Part shown: positions 21,234-34,600 of the stretch, one piece after another | Position numbering within the stretch: position 1 is the stretch's first letter | How the letters are laid out: the number at the start of each line of letters is the position of its first letter | Assembly (NCBI RefSeq): GCF_900048035.1 | Contig: NZ_LN999832.1 | Location: forward strand, 620,001-684,000 | From: Candidatus Gullanella endobia | GTDB lineage: Bacteria; Pseudomonadota; Gammaproteobacteria; Enterobacterales; Enterobacteriaceae | Reading direction: 5' to 3' | Length of the DNA: 64,000 bases | Translations under genes and position numbers: made by a program | Notes under the pieces: model-generated | The model's input: the letters and a program-made list of their open reading frames with translations, nothing else | What the model was told of the DNA's origin: nothing | Databases searched by the model: none

Positions 21234-21245
21234 TTTTTTCTATTT

Positions 21246-21272
21246 ACTTGATCATAAGAGATCAGTATTTTT
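21246..21272 (+). terminator. Possible intrinsic terminator after pfkA
   Basis: A short imperfect stem (ACTTGATC against GATCAGT, one bulge) is followed by ATTTTT, 12 bases after the pfkA stop. The stem is weak, so this is tentative. Confidence 0.35.
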
Positions 21273-21700
21273 GTATATGCTTAAAGTTTATTATTTATAT
21301 AATAAAGATAATTAAATAAATAAAAATAAAAGTTTGAGATCGTCACTCAAAATAAATTAATTTTAGTTATAATAATAGTTATAGGTAGTAGATGAAGCAT
21401 TAGATAAGCACGGTAACTTTGATATAATTGTTTAATATTATGACTATAACCTATATAAAACTATCTTTATTTAGATAGGTAGCAATATATTACATTTCAA
21501 AATTACTATTATCTATTTGATATAAATACTAAAAAATACATGTTAATATATCATTCAATAATGAAGTTTTTATTTTTTTTTAGAATTAAAATATGATTAG
21601 ATAAAGATATAAACTATTTTAGTTAGCATTAGTTTTAATTAAAACTAATAGTTTTATGATAAATAATTTAAATCTATTTGCTTAATATATTTTTATATTA
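21273..21700. other. Gap between pfkA and tpiA
   Basis: AT-rich spacer between converging genes; sbp and cdh of the E. coli interval are absent. I see nothing else in it. Confidence 0.5.
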
Positions 21701-22474
21701 TTAAACTTGTTTTGCTTTTACTGTTGCTGCAATTTTAACAATTTCCGCGAAAACTTCAGCCTTTAGTGATGCACCACCAACCAAAACTCCATCAATATCC
21801 GCTTGAACTAAAAATTCAGCGACATTTGTAATATTAACTGAACCCCCGTACTGAATAATGATTTGTTTTGAAATTGCCGAATTATATTTAGCAATATGGC
21901 TACGAATGAATTTATGAACTTTCTGTACTTGTTCTGGTTCAGCAGATTTACCTGTACCAATAGCCCAGATAGGTTCATAAGCAATGACAGTATTCTCAAA
22001 TGCTTTTATACCTAAGTTATCAAGTATTGCATCAATCTGAAACGCGCATATTGCTTCGGTTTGACCAGATTTGTTTTCAGCTTCATTTTCACCAATACAC
22101 AATACAGGAATTAAATCGACTGTTTTAAGTATCGCAAACTTTTTCACGATAAACTCATCGCTTTCCTTATGATAAGTTCGTCGTTCAGAATGTCCAATAA
22201 TAATATATTTTGCACCAATATCTTTTAGCATTTCAGCAGAAATTTCGCCGGTATAGGCACCAGAAAGATGGATATCAACGTTCTGTGCACCTAAAGCAAT
22301 CTGACTACCTTCAAGATAGCTTTTTGCCAAAGCAAGATATATCATTGGTGGCGCGATAGCAACATTGCAATTAACTATACTTCTGAGTTCGTTTCTCATT
22401 ATTGTAATCAAATCACTAACTATACGTTTGTTACCATTAAGTTTCCAATTACCTATTACTAATGGACATCGCAT
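21701..22474 (-). CDS. tpiA: Triosephosphate isomerase
   Basis: A 257-residue TIM barrel that interconverts dihydroxyacetone phosphate and glyceraldehyde 3-phosphate. The active site is complete: 'GNWKLNG' with Lys11, 'IIIGHSERR' with His95, '[14 protein letters not shown]' with Glu167 on the phosphate-gripping loop 6, and 'QYGGSVN' plus '[10 protein letters not shown]' for phosphate binding. Length is close to the 255 of E. coli. A GGAG lies ten bases before the ATG. It works directly downstream of PfkA and aldolase in glycolysis. Confidence 0.98.
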   Translation of the reverse strand: MRCPLVIGNWKLNGNKRIVSDLITIMRNELRSIVNCNVAIAPPMIYLALAKSYLEGSQIALGAQNVDIHLSGAYTGEISAEMLKDIGAKYIIIGHSERRTYHKESDEFIVKKFAILKTVDLIPVLCIGENEAENKSGQTEAICAFQIDAILDNLGIKAFENTVIAYEPIWAIGTGKSAEPEQVQKVHKFIRSHIAKYNSAISKQIIIQYGGSVNITNVAEFLVQADIDGVLVGGASLKAEVFAEIVKIAATVKAKQV

Positions 22475-24519
22475 TATTTTTACTCCATTTTTTAAAAAAA
22501 AAGAAAAACTTGGCTATTACATGAATAATAGTAGTAACTATTATTCATAACAGTAGTACAAAAATGGAACGACGACTAATCTGGTTGTAATCTTCTATCT
22601 CCAATGAGAACATTGCTAATAATAATCACTGATAATATAATCCAATTATATTTATTTTTTCGCATACCGAGATCATTTTTTCAATAGTTACTGCATATTT
22701 TATGATATTTACAGGTTATTTGAATCAAAATGTGGTTATTTTATTTTTTAGCTTTAAATCTATAGCTATTTTCAAATAATTTATTTTCTATAATAAGATG
22801 GCAATAAGTTTTTAATAATTGAAGATATATTTTTTCTGAAAATTTTTTTTATCAAATTTAGTACTTGTGAAGTTTTATTCTAAATTTCTGCTAAAGCTCT
22901 AGTATATTTCCTAAATTATTCAGATTTTGAATAAAATACGATATATTTGATAAAATAAATTTACTCAAATATTTTAACACTCTATCTGTTTAAGATTAAG
23001 AGAAGTTTAACGAAATATTTATAAAGAGAAATTTTTTAGAAAAACCTATCTTTCTTTTCCTATGTTAACATAAAATAAACATACTTGATTTTATTTCAAT
23101 TTAAGCACAATGATCAGGTAATGTTATAAGTGATAACTGCGAAATTTATTTCTATATTATCTATTTCATAATCATTAAAATGCAATATTTAGCTCTTTTA
23201 ATCTTACTAATCGTGTTATTGCTAATATGCGTTTTTCTTTCTACCATTGTATTTTATTATCATAACTAAAAAGTTCTTTAAATTAAGTTAACATTCATTA
23301 CGTAACCTGAATTACTATTCTTAAATAAGATATTATTTGTTACTTTATTTTATAATTTTATAGCGATGTTATTAATTATCTGATAGCTCATCAAAAAACT
23401 ATTTTATACTATATATTACTCTTATCATCTATGATTTCGCTGTTTTTGAATAGGTGAGATATAAATATTATAGTTATTCATTTCCTTTAGAATAGAGTGA
23501 TTAGATCTTATCTAGAAATAATTTTCGATTTACAAACAGTACTATAAGACAGCTGTAATAAATATTTTCTGAGATAATTTAATATTATTTTTTAATATAA
23601 CTATGGATAGTCATTCAGTTATTTTTATATCTTTCTAATATATTAAATACTTATCAATTAATTTATCCAATTTTATCCAATAAATATGTTTTATTTTAGT
23701 ATTTCGGATCTATAATTTTATTTTGAAAAAGCTTAATAGTTATTATGTATTTGCTATAAATATATTTGATATATTCATCTAGAAATAATCTTAGTTAATC
23801 TTAGTTTTTACTATTTATTAAACAATAAGGTATTAAAATTATTGTTTAATAATACTGGTTTTTAAATTATTAGATATTAATAAAAAGATAATAGGATAAA
23901 AGAACATTATATATAATATACTAATTCGAAGCAAATAAAATAATACTTAAAGTATTTAAAAAAATAGAAACAAAAAATCTAGTAAATAATTTAAGATTAT
24001 ACATTTTTTAAAATTAAAATTTAATAGTTATAAAATAATAGCTTAAGCATAATAAATGCAGTAAACATGAATAATTGAGGGACTATTAGTAAATAAAATA
24101 AGTGGCTTTATACAAAAAATAAAATTGCATAAAAACAACTAAATAACTTATTAAATAAGTTAGATAAAAATCTGAAATTACTTTAGCTTTAAAGTAAGAT
24201 ATACTTGGGTGAATTTTCATCTATATTGGATATATATGGAATATAAATTAATAAACCGATAAATTGCTAAGTTCCATAAAATTATGGCAGTAAATATCTA
24301 GTTACTATTATTATAAGCAGTAATAGTAGTAATATACTTAAAGTATCAATAATTTTATTTTTTAATAGCACAATTACACGCTTTATAATGAAGCACTAAA
24401 AACTGTATAGTATATACGATCCAATGCAATTATAATCATTTCTGTTTTTCATTGTCTTATATTATCGCTTGTAATATATGTTATTCTTTGTTTTTATATA
24501 TCGATTACTTTGAAATTCT
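22475..24519. other. 2 kb gene desert (glpFKX, zapB, rraA, menA interval)
   Basis: In E. coli this interval holds glpF, glpK, glpX, zapB, rraA and menA. No remnant could be read. An inverted repeat with about 14-bp arms lies at 23815-23852. Confidence 0.5.
23815..23852. repeat. Inverted repeat, about 14-bp arms
   Basis: The arms are a TTATTAAACAATAA-type word (13 bases from 23815) and its reverse complement ending at 23852, around a loop of about 10 bases. It sits in the middle of a gene desert. Confidence 0.5.
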
Positions 24520-25851
24520 TTATAAAACAAAGCGACTTAAATCTTCATCGGATACTAATTCATCCAAGTGGCTACGAACATAATCTTCGTTGATAGAAAT
24601 AGTTTTACCACTCCATTCACTAGCATCATAAGAAATATCTTCCATTAAATGTTCTAGAACAGTATGCAAACGGCGAGCACCAATGTTTTCGGTTCGCTCG
24701 TTTACTTGCCAAGCTGCTTCAGCAATTCGCTTGATGCCATCTTTAGTAAATGTAATACTCACTCCTTCAGTTGACATTAACGCGATATATTGGGTAGTAA
24801 GCGAAGCACTTGGTTCGGTTAAAATACGTTCAAAATCATCGGTTGTAAGGGCTTTAAGTTCAACACGAATTGGCAGTCTTCCTTGTAATTCAGGAATTAA
24901 ATCAGATGGACTAGAAACTTGAAAAGCACCGGAGGCTATGAAAAGGATATGATCTGTTTTTACCATACCGTGCTTAGTAGAAACCGTACAACCTTCTACT
25001 AGTGGTAGTAAATCCCGCTGTACCCCTTCTTGAGAAATATCTGGTCCGGATATTTCTCCCCGTTTGCAAATTTTATCAATTTCATCAATAAATACAATAC
25101 CGTGCTGTTCTACTGCTTCAATTGCTTTCTCTTTTAATTCTTCAGGATTTACTAGTTTAGCTGCCTCTTCTTCTACGAGTAGTTTCATAACCTCTTTAAT
25201 TTTTATTTTTCGTGGCTTTTGTTTCTGTCCAGCCAGATTTTTAAACATTGATTGCAGTTGGTTAGTCATCTCCTCCATACCGGGAGGTGCCATGATTTCA
25301 ATACCCATTGGCGCTGTTGCAAGATTAATTTCAATTTCTTTTTCGTCCAATTGACCTTCGCGCAGTTTTTTGCGGAAATTCTGTCTCGTATTAGAGGGAT
25401 CGCTATTTTCCTCTCCTTGGGTCAAATGATTTTTAATAGGTGGAATTAAGACATCTAATACTCGCTCTTCTGCTAGTTCTTCAGCATGAGCGCGATTTTG
25501 TTCAATAGACTGTAGATGTACCATTTTAACAGCTGAATCAGTCAAGTCACGGATAATGGAATCTACTTCTTTACCAACATAACCAACTTCGGTAAATTTA
25601 GTAGCCTCTACTTTGATAAACGGAGTATTGGCTAATTTTGCTAGGCGACGAGCAATTTCTGTCTTACCGACACCCGTTGGACCAATCATGAGAATATTTT
25701 TTGGCGTTACTTCATGACGTAGGGATTCGTCTAGTTGCATGCGACGCCAACGGTTACGCAATGCGATGGCAACAGCACGTTTAGCGTTGTATTGGCCGAC
25801 GATATAGTTATCAAGTTCACTGACGATTTCCCGTGGGGTCATCTCAGACAT
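24520..25851 (-). CDS. hslU: ATP-dependent protease ATPase subunit HslU
   Basis: A 443-residue AAA+ unfoldase, the same length as E. coli HslU, that feeds proteins to the HslV peptidase. It has Walker A 'GPTGVGKT' (57-64), the pore loop 'GYVG' (90-93), the inserted I domain (about 110-240, with '[13 protein letters not shown]'), Walker B 'VFIDEID', the '[12 protein letters not shown]' arginine-finger region, and the C-terminal 'LSRFVL' tail that docks into HslV. The ATG overlaps the end of hslV by eight bases, so the two are translated together. Confidence 0.98.
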   Translation of the reverse strand: MSEMTPREIVSELDNYIVGQYNAKRAVAIALRNRWRRMQLDESLRHEVTPKNILMIGPTGVGKTEIARRLAKLANTPFIKVEATKFTEVGYVGKEVDSIIRDLTDSAVKMVHLQSIEQNRAHAEELAEERVLDVLIPPIKNHLTQGEENSDPSNTRQNFRKKLREGQLDEKEIEINLATAPMGIEIMAPPGMEEMTNQLQSMFKNLAGQKQKPRKIKIKEVMKLLVEEEAAKLVNPEELKEKAIEAVEQHGIVFIDEIDKICKRGEISGPDISQEGVQRDLLPLVEGCTVSTKHGMVKTDHILFIASGAFQVSSPSDLIPELQGRLPIRVELKALTTDDFERILTEPSASLTTQYIALMSTEGVSITFTKDGIKRIAEAAWQVNERTENIGARRLHTVLEHLMEDISYDASEWSGKTISINEDYVRSHLDELVSDEDLSRFVL

Positions 25852-26392
25852 TTTCAGGATCCTTCGATTTGGACATTAATTCTTCAATGGTATAGAACTG
25901 GTTGGTATAAATACAGATATTACTAGCAATTTTTAACGCTTTTTCAACAATTTCGCTGGCGCTTAATTTAGTATTTTCTAGCAACGCACGTGCTGCTGAT
26001 TGAGCGTAAGGACCACCAGAGCCAATAGCAATAAGATCATTTTCTGGCTGAATAACATCACCGTTACCAGTAATAATAAGTGAATCTGATTCATTAGCGA
26101 CTGCTAGAAGAGCTTCTAAACGACGTAGCATTCGATCAGTTCGCCAGTCTTTGGCTAATTCAACTGCAGCTTTGATAAGCTGGCCTTGATGAATTTCTAA
26201 TTTACGTTCAAATAATTCAAATAAAGTAAAAGCATCCGCAGTGGCACCAGCAAAACCCGCAATAACTTTTTCATTATATAGTCGACGAACTTTACGAACG
26301 TTACCTTTCATGACGGTATTACCTAGAGTAGCTTGTCCATCACCACCGATGACAACATGTCCTTTTCGACGTACACCTATAATTGTTGTCAA
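25844..26392 (-). CDS. hslV: ATP-dependent protease catalytic subunit HslV
   Basis: A 182-residue threonine peptidase of the proteasome family. The start is TTG at 26390-26392, giving Met-Thr-Thr-Ile after initiation; removal of Met exposes the catalytic Thr. A GGGG lies about nine bases upstream, and no ATG start upstream or downstream would place Thr correctly, so the TTG is firm. '[20 protein letters not shown]' and '[15 protein letters not shown]' are conserved. It is slightly longer at the C-terminus than E. coli HslV (176), ending 'SKSKDPENV', and the extension creates the overlap with hslU. Confidence 0.98.
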   Translation of the reverse strand: MTTIIGVRRKGHVVIGGDGQATLGNTVMKGNVRKVRRLYNEKVIAGFAGATADAFTLFELFERKLEIHQGQLIKAAVELAKDWRTDRMLRRLEALLAVANESDSLIITGNGDVIQPENDLIAIGSGGPYAQSAARALLENTKLSASEIVEKALKIASNICIYTNQFYTIEELMSKSKDPENV

Positions 26393-26585
26393 GAAAAACC
26401 CCTTTAATTAGCTTTACCTGTCCTTTTATCTTGATTGCTTTAAAGGACTTTTCATATGCATAAACTTCCAACATATATCTGCTTGTATCTTGTATCTGCT
26501 CTAGCAACTAGCCCTTTTATTGGTTAGTTGCTTAAATGAATTCACTTCTGTCTGCTTAAGACTAAATTTAGAATTGTCCACCAAT

Positions 26586-26864
26586 CTAGCAATTCTCCAG
26601 ATATTTGATATAATGCCAGCGTTCTTCCGGTTTTTTTGGAAGTTGATTACCAGTATTTTTTCTGAGGTTAGGCACATTAATTACATCTTTTAATTTATTA
26701 TGCGCAGTGAAATTAAAACTAATAGTAAATGTAATTAATACGATAATAATAAGTAATATTATCATTTTTGATGTGCTAGAAGGGGAGCACTTTTTTTTTC
26801 TATTAGCTATTTTACATCTCATTCCCAAGCACTTACTGTGACCCACATAGTCTCTTTTTACCAC
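26586..26864 (-). CDS. ftsN: Cell division protein FtsN, shortened to cytoplasmic, membrane and essential segments
   Basis: A 92-residue version of the 319-residue FtsN, starting at GTG (26862-26864). The cytoplasmic end 'MVKRDYVGHS' keeps Asp5, reported to contact FtsA. One transmembrane segment spans about 34-54. Then come 'TGNQLPKKPEERWHYIKYLE' and, two residues later, the stop. That last block is the E. coli essential region that triggers septal synthesis through FtsQLB and FtsWI, and Trp83, Tyr85 and Leu89 fall at the same numbers as in E. coli. The glutamine-rich linker and the SPOR domain are missing; the 193 bases before hslV contain linker-like fragments ('EVNSFKQLTNKRA', 'LLEQIQ') in shifted frames, so the tail was lost by a stop plus a deletion. 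It lies upstream of hslVU as in E. coli. Confidence 0.88.
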   Translation of the reverse strand: MVKRDYVGHSKCLGMRCKIANRKKKCSPSSTSKMIILLIIIVLITFTISFNFTAHNKLKDVINVPNLRKNTGNQLPKKPEERWHYIKYLENC

Positions 26865-27420
26865 TATTACTTCACTAAAAATAAGAAAATCATCATGGCA
26901 TTATATTACTAAATATAATAATATTTGCCTAGTAGAATTTCGAATATAAAGTCGAACATCATTATCAATGATACTCTGATTAAAATAATATGTATTCATA
27001 CAGGAATAATAATATTTATTATCGACTAATACAATAAAAGTATTTATTACTATTAGTAATAAAAAAGATAAGTGCCACCAGTTTTTAAACTACTTAAAAA
27101 AAATTTTCAAATGCTATAAAACAGACTAATTTACCTATAATAACACTTATAATTATACTGTATTGATATTATACAAAGATAACAGCAAATATTTTTGTGA
27201 AAAAGCTAATTCTAGCTTTATCTTATAATATTTTATAAAGACAGTCGATAAAAATAACTATCTAGATTATTGATACAATCAATAAAATAATGCCAAATAT
27301 ATAACTGTTTATTCAATGCATCATATATTTTTTGAAAGGAAAAATAGTGTCTTTATTTTAAGATGTCAACTCTAATTACTTTATCTCTGCTTGTATTTAA
27401 TTATCATCCTAAATATGCCT
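26865..27420. other. Gap where cytR is expected
   Basis: AT-rich sequence between priA and ftsN. cytR occupies this interval in E. coli; I see no remnant. Confidence 0.5.
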
Positions 27421-29625
<2,205 letters not shown>

Positions 29626-29803
29626 CTAGTTAAAATACTTATGATATATATTGTAATGTTTTATATTTTAAATAATTGATATCATTTATATTATTTATTA
29701 TACTTTTAATATTATCCTGTATTAAATTAATCAACTCCATTTTTTTTACTATAGTTTTTTAAAATTAACTAGATGTCAATATGGTCTTATATAGAGGTTT
29801 TCC

Positions 29804-30025
29804 ATGAAAAAAAACATTCATCCGAATTACCAAGAAATGATTGCTACTTGCTCTTGCGGTAATCTTATTAAGACACGCTCTAGCTTAGGTCATAACCTAA
29901 ATCTAGATGTTTGCGGTGCTTGTCATCCATTCTATACTGGTAAACAACGTTTAGCTGATACCGGAGGTCGTATTGATCGCTTTAATAAGCGTTTTAATAT
30001 TTCAATCTGCAAAAAGTATTTTTAA
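29804..30025 (+). CDS. rpmE: 50S ribosomal protein L31
   Basis: A 73-residue L31 starting '[20 protein letters not shown]'. It keeps the zinc-binding cysteines Cys16, Cys18, Cys37 and Cys40 (CSCG and CGACH), so it is the zinc-containing form. '[20 protein letters not shown]' is conserved. The last residues 'SICKKYF' differ from the E. coli end and add three residues. AGAGG precedes the ATG. It is divergent from priA, as in E. coli. Confidence 0.97.
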   Translation: MKKNIHPNYQEMIATCSCGNLIKTRSSLGHNLNLDVCGACHPFYTGKQRLADTGGRIDRFNKRFNISICKKYF

Positions 30026-31620
30026 TATTATTAAAGAGAAGAGATACCTGTGAGTATTTTATAAGCTACATATTGAAAATACTTTATAAAGTTGCACTGG
30101 ATATGTGTTTATGTATATAATATGCTTTCAAATTTGCTTTATGTAACTATAAAATTTCATGCCATAGCTTTTATTCTTATTGCTAATGTTATCTTATTTT
30201 TAGTATTATATTATAATAAATAATTACCTAGATTTATTTAAATATATCTATATCTATAGATATTATAGCTATTAAACTATTAAGTTATTTATGATTGAAA
30301 ATAAAATAATTTTATAAGTAATTTTTGTATTTTTAAAAATTTTAATATATTGTTAATATATTATATAATTATAAATGTGTTTATTTATCGTTATTTATCG
30401 ATTTTTTATAAAAATATGCATAGTAATGATGAATAAAATAGCTGAATTTAATAAAAAATTTAAGAAAAAATAAATCTTTATTAGCAATGGATATTAATTA
30501 TTACTAATATAGTAGTAAGCTAATTTTAGTATTTAAATATAATAATCTGACTTAATGTTAATATTATACAAAATAATTTAAGATAAGTTTAAGCTTATTA
30601 ATACTAAATATTAAATACTGAATTAAAAATATTTAACAAAAAGTATTTATAGCATGTTATGTATTATAGGATTATATAATATGATTTTAAAAAGAAAAAT
30701 ATTAATGAATGACGTTTATGTTATGAATTAATATTTTTCTTACTATAATACACCAAGTAAAATAAGTTAATTTACCCGGTTATTTTTTTAAGCGCTATTT
30801 ATAATCGCATTAGAAATATATATGTTTGAATTTTATTTCAGCATGTGCCCTTTTATATAAACTAATAGAAATATAAGATATATAATTACTTATAATATTT
30901 TTAATATTCAGAAATGTAAATATTATCAGAGATCCGAGATTTTTATAGATAACAGAAAAGAGGAGTGATTTATATTAATAAATTGTAGTTAATTTTTATG
31001 ATATTAATATGGTATTATTATTTCTATATATCGAGAAAATTATTATTTTCGTATTGTATCTTTATTATACCTTTTGTCAATTTTATAATTTCATCGTTAT
31101 ATTATCGTATTATAAAAATTTGTAAAAAACATTAAGATAAAAAACTACTTTTAATTAAAAACAGATTTTTATTTATTAATAAATTTTGTTTTTATCAGAG
31201 CTTTTAAAGCTATTCTAAAAATAAATATTTCTGTTTTTGATTTTTTTTGATTATTATTATTTATAATAATAAACTAATATAATTATATTTTAATTCTATT
31301 ACATGATTTATTTATAATATGATAAATTAAGGTAAAACAAATATGAACTTTATAAAGTTTTCTAACCATACTATACATATGAAAAATATTTTTTATTAAG
31401 GTTATTTTAATTTGTTATTTATTGAAATATTTATTAAAATTTTGTTATTTTAGATTAAATATTACTATTTTAGTAGTAAAATAGAAAAATTGAATTTAAC
31501 AATTCAAATGTTACATAACATTGTCTGTTATTATTATATATAAGCTGTAAAAGAAATCCAAATATATTAAATATCTATTTTTTATTTTATAATTGTAATG
31601 ACTATAATTTAAGTAGTCAT

Positions 31621-31652
31621 ATGCCAATATTTATATATGCCAATATTTATAA
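31621..31652. repeat. Tandem duplication of a 16-bp unit
   Basis: ATGCCAATATTTATAT is followed at once by the same 16 bases with one change at the last position. Confidence 0.8.
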
Positions 31653-34600
31653 AGGTATATTAACCTAACATACCAAGTTTTTCAACGAAATCCTATAAAA
31701 TTATAATATTGTATAATTGTTCTATTAAGGTTGTGATTAGTAATAGTATATCAACTGTTCTTATAGTATTTGATCTTTTTATCAAGCTTTCGATTTATTT
31801 ATGGTAAATCATTATTAATTATTTAAAGATATAAATAAATATAGTGTTTATCTTAAGATATAGCAGATAGTACTATATTTATCATTAAGCATAACGAGTG
31901 CTATTTTATGTATAATAAAATAATGAACTTTATTTTTTTGAAATTAGACTAAAAAGATGTTATTTATTGGATAAAACAAAAACGATTGCTTTCACTATTT
32001 AAATAATTGGTGTACTAGAAAGAAAAACCATGTATTATGGTACACGACATGACTAAGCATGGTTTATGCTGATATTTTCATGATAAAATATATTTATTAT
32101 ATTTCCACTATTTTCTTATTTACAATTTTTTAAATTATGACTTTATTTTAACTAATAAAACTATTTATTTAATTATTAATAGTATTAATAATTTTCGAAA
32201 ATGTTAATTTATGAATTCATTCTTAGCAAATAAATAGAGTAGCATCATATGCTATACTATGAACAGCTTAATTTTTATCTATAAAAATCTTGATTTTTTG
32301 ATAAAGTAACTTGCTAGTTTATAGGATTTATTTCTGGTCTTATATGAATATTCATTCTAATAACTAATAAACATCTAGTAGCACTGGATATAACTACTGA
32401 TAAAGCTATAATAGATTAATATCTGAATTTTTTAATCTATAGTTTCCATATCATCAGTACTAAAAGTTAGTTAGCTAATTATGATAAATATATCTACCTC
32501 TAAGTACGTAGATTTCTACTAAGACTAGTTTCTGCTATATTTAAATATAGTAGTTGATATTACTAAATTGTCAGTTGACGATACAATATGTAATTTCTTG
32601 ACAAAAGCAACAGGATTTCTATTATATAATCGGAAGATATATTCAGCTATTTCATAGTTATTCCTATAATTTAATAATAGCATACTATTAATTAATCTTA
32701 TAGATTAAGAATAATTACAAACCGATCATAAAAACAGATTTTTCACCAACCTTTCCATAAAATATTATGGATAAACTAGCAACTTTAGACAACGATATAA
32801 TGATATCGCCATGTAACCGGATGAGATCAATTTTAAATCGCTGATGGAAATTAAGCATAAAATAAAATTAATTATTCCTTATTTGAAGGAAAGTAAAAAA
32901 AGACGATAAGCGAGTATATATTCTAGTTTTTAAAGGTATATAAAAAATTGAGATAGTATCGAATTATATCTTAAATTTTAAATATTGACAGTAATGTACT
33001 CTGGTTAGAGTGAGGAAGTATACTTGACAGTAGCAAATAATCTTATTGTTATTGCTCTTCGAAAATATATTAACTATTTGAAATTTTTATACTACAACTA
33101 AGCGTATATTACAACTAATTTTTAGTTATTTTAAGTTCTGATACAGGACGGAGTATCATTATTTAGAATTTTTAGCTGTATATTAGTCGTATATCGAATT
33201 GATATAAATATTTAGCAGTAATATTTCGATGAATTATTTTATAAAATGATCTAGCGATATCAGTTACATAATATACATTTATTAATAATGATTTAGTTAT
33301 TATTAATTAATTTATTTTCATATTATATAATAATATAGTGTTAATTTTTTATTTTAAAATTATTTTATCTATAAATTTTTTCTTTTCATTTTGCTAAGCT
33401 AAAATATTTGCGTTTTTAAAATATTAAAAAGTAATAAATCGATTAATAAAACTATTGAATTTGCTCATTTTATGTTAAAATACAATAAAGAATCTACTAG
33501 TATCTAGATACTAGACTATGTGATCTTTACTAATTCCAAACCATACTAGTTTCATAGTAATAGAACAAAAGATCAAAATAACAGAAATCACTATATTGCA
33601 GTATTAAATAATAATTTATAGCCTAGCTATAATAGAGGTTAATATATAGAGCTGATCTGAATTCCGTTTTAATGTTAATGAAGTTAAAATTGAAAATAAA
33701 CATGAGCATTATAATAGATATTAACTAATGATTTTACAAAATAGAAAGTTATTTTTTGTTCCCGAAACTACTATATTATCATTTGTTCTAATATAGGAAT
33801 TGTATTGGATATTTTATTAGTATCCAGTTTATCAATTTCAATATTGAATCGTTTGTTTTTAAAAAACAGTGATTTATGAAATAATTTCATATAAAAATAG
33901 ATTATGAAAAATTTACAAAATAATGGAAATATCCACTTTTATGGAATAAAATAATAAAATTTTAGTAAAAATTTGTAAGAGTTCTATTTTATTACACTAA
34001 GTTACTTTTAACCTACTTATAACTACCCTTTATTAAAATATTATGTTATTTGCTAGTGAATCATTAATTTATTTTATAATATATTAATATATAACTATAC
34101 TTATTATAATATAATTACTCATTACTTGATTATACAGGACTATAATACACAGTAGAATATTTATCTGTGATAAATAATAAGATTATTCGATACTATTTTA
34201 GCATTTTTTATGAGTTAATTCACTCAATTTAAGTATATTAATCAATACAACTTATATCATTAATAAAAATAATCTAGTTAATTATCTAAGTTTTTATTTG
34301 CAATAACTTAGAAATCGTTTTCATCGCAATTATGTTATTGGATATTCTATTAAAATAGAATAGCTAGCATTATTTGCCTTTTAGTGTTATTAAAGATTTA
34401 ATTATATTTACATATGATAATGTTAGAATTAAAAAATAAAATATTATATATGAAAATTGTAGATATATTTTAGTTTATTCATATCAAATTTAAACAAGTG
34501 TAAGGCTTTAGCGATTAACGATGATACTTATCTTATTTTAGCATTGTATTAATTTTAATATATTTTAAATATGTTGATGCAGCTATAAATTTTCAAACGA

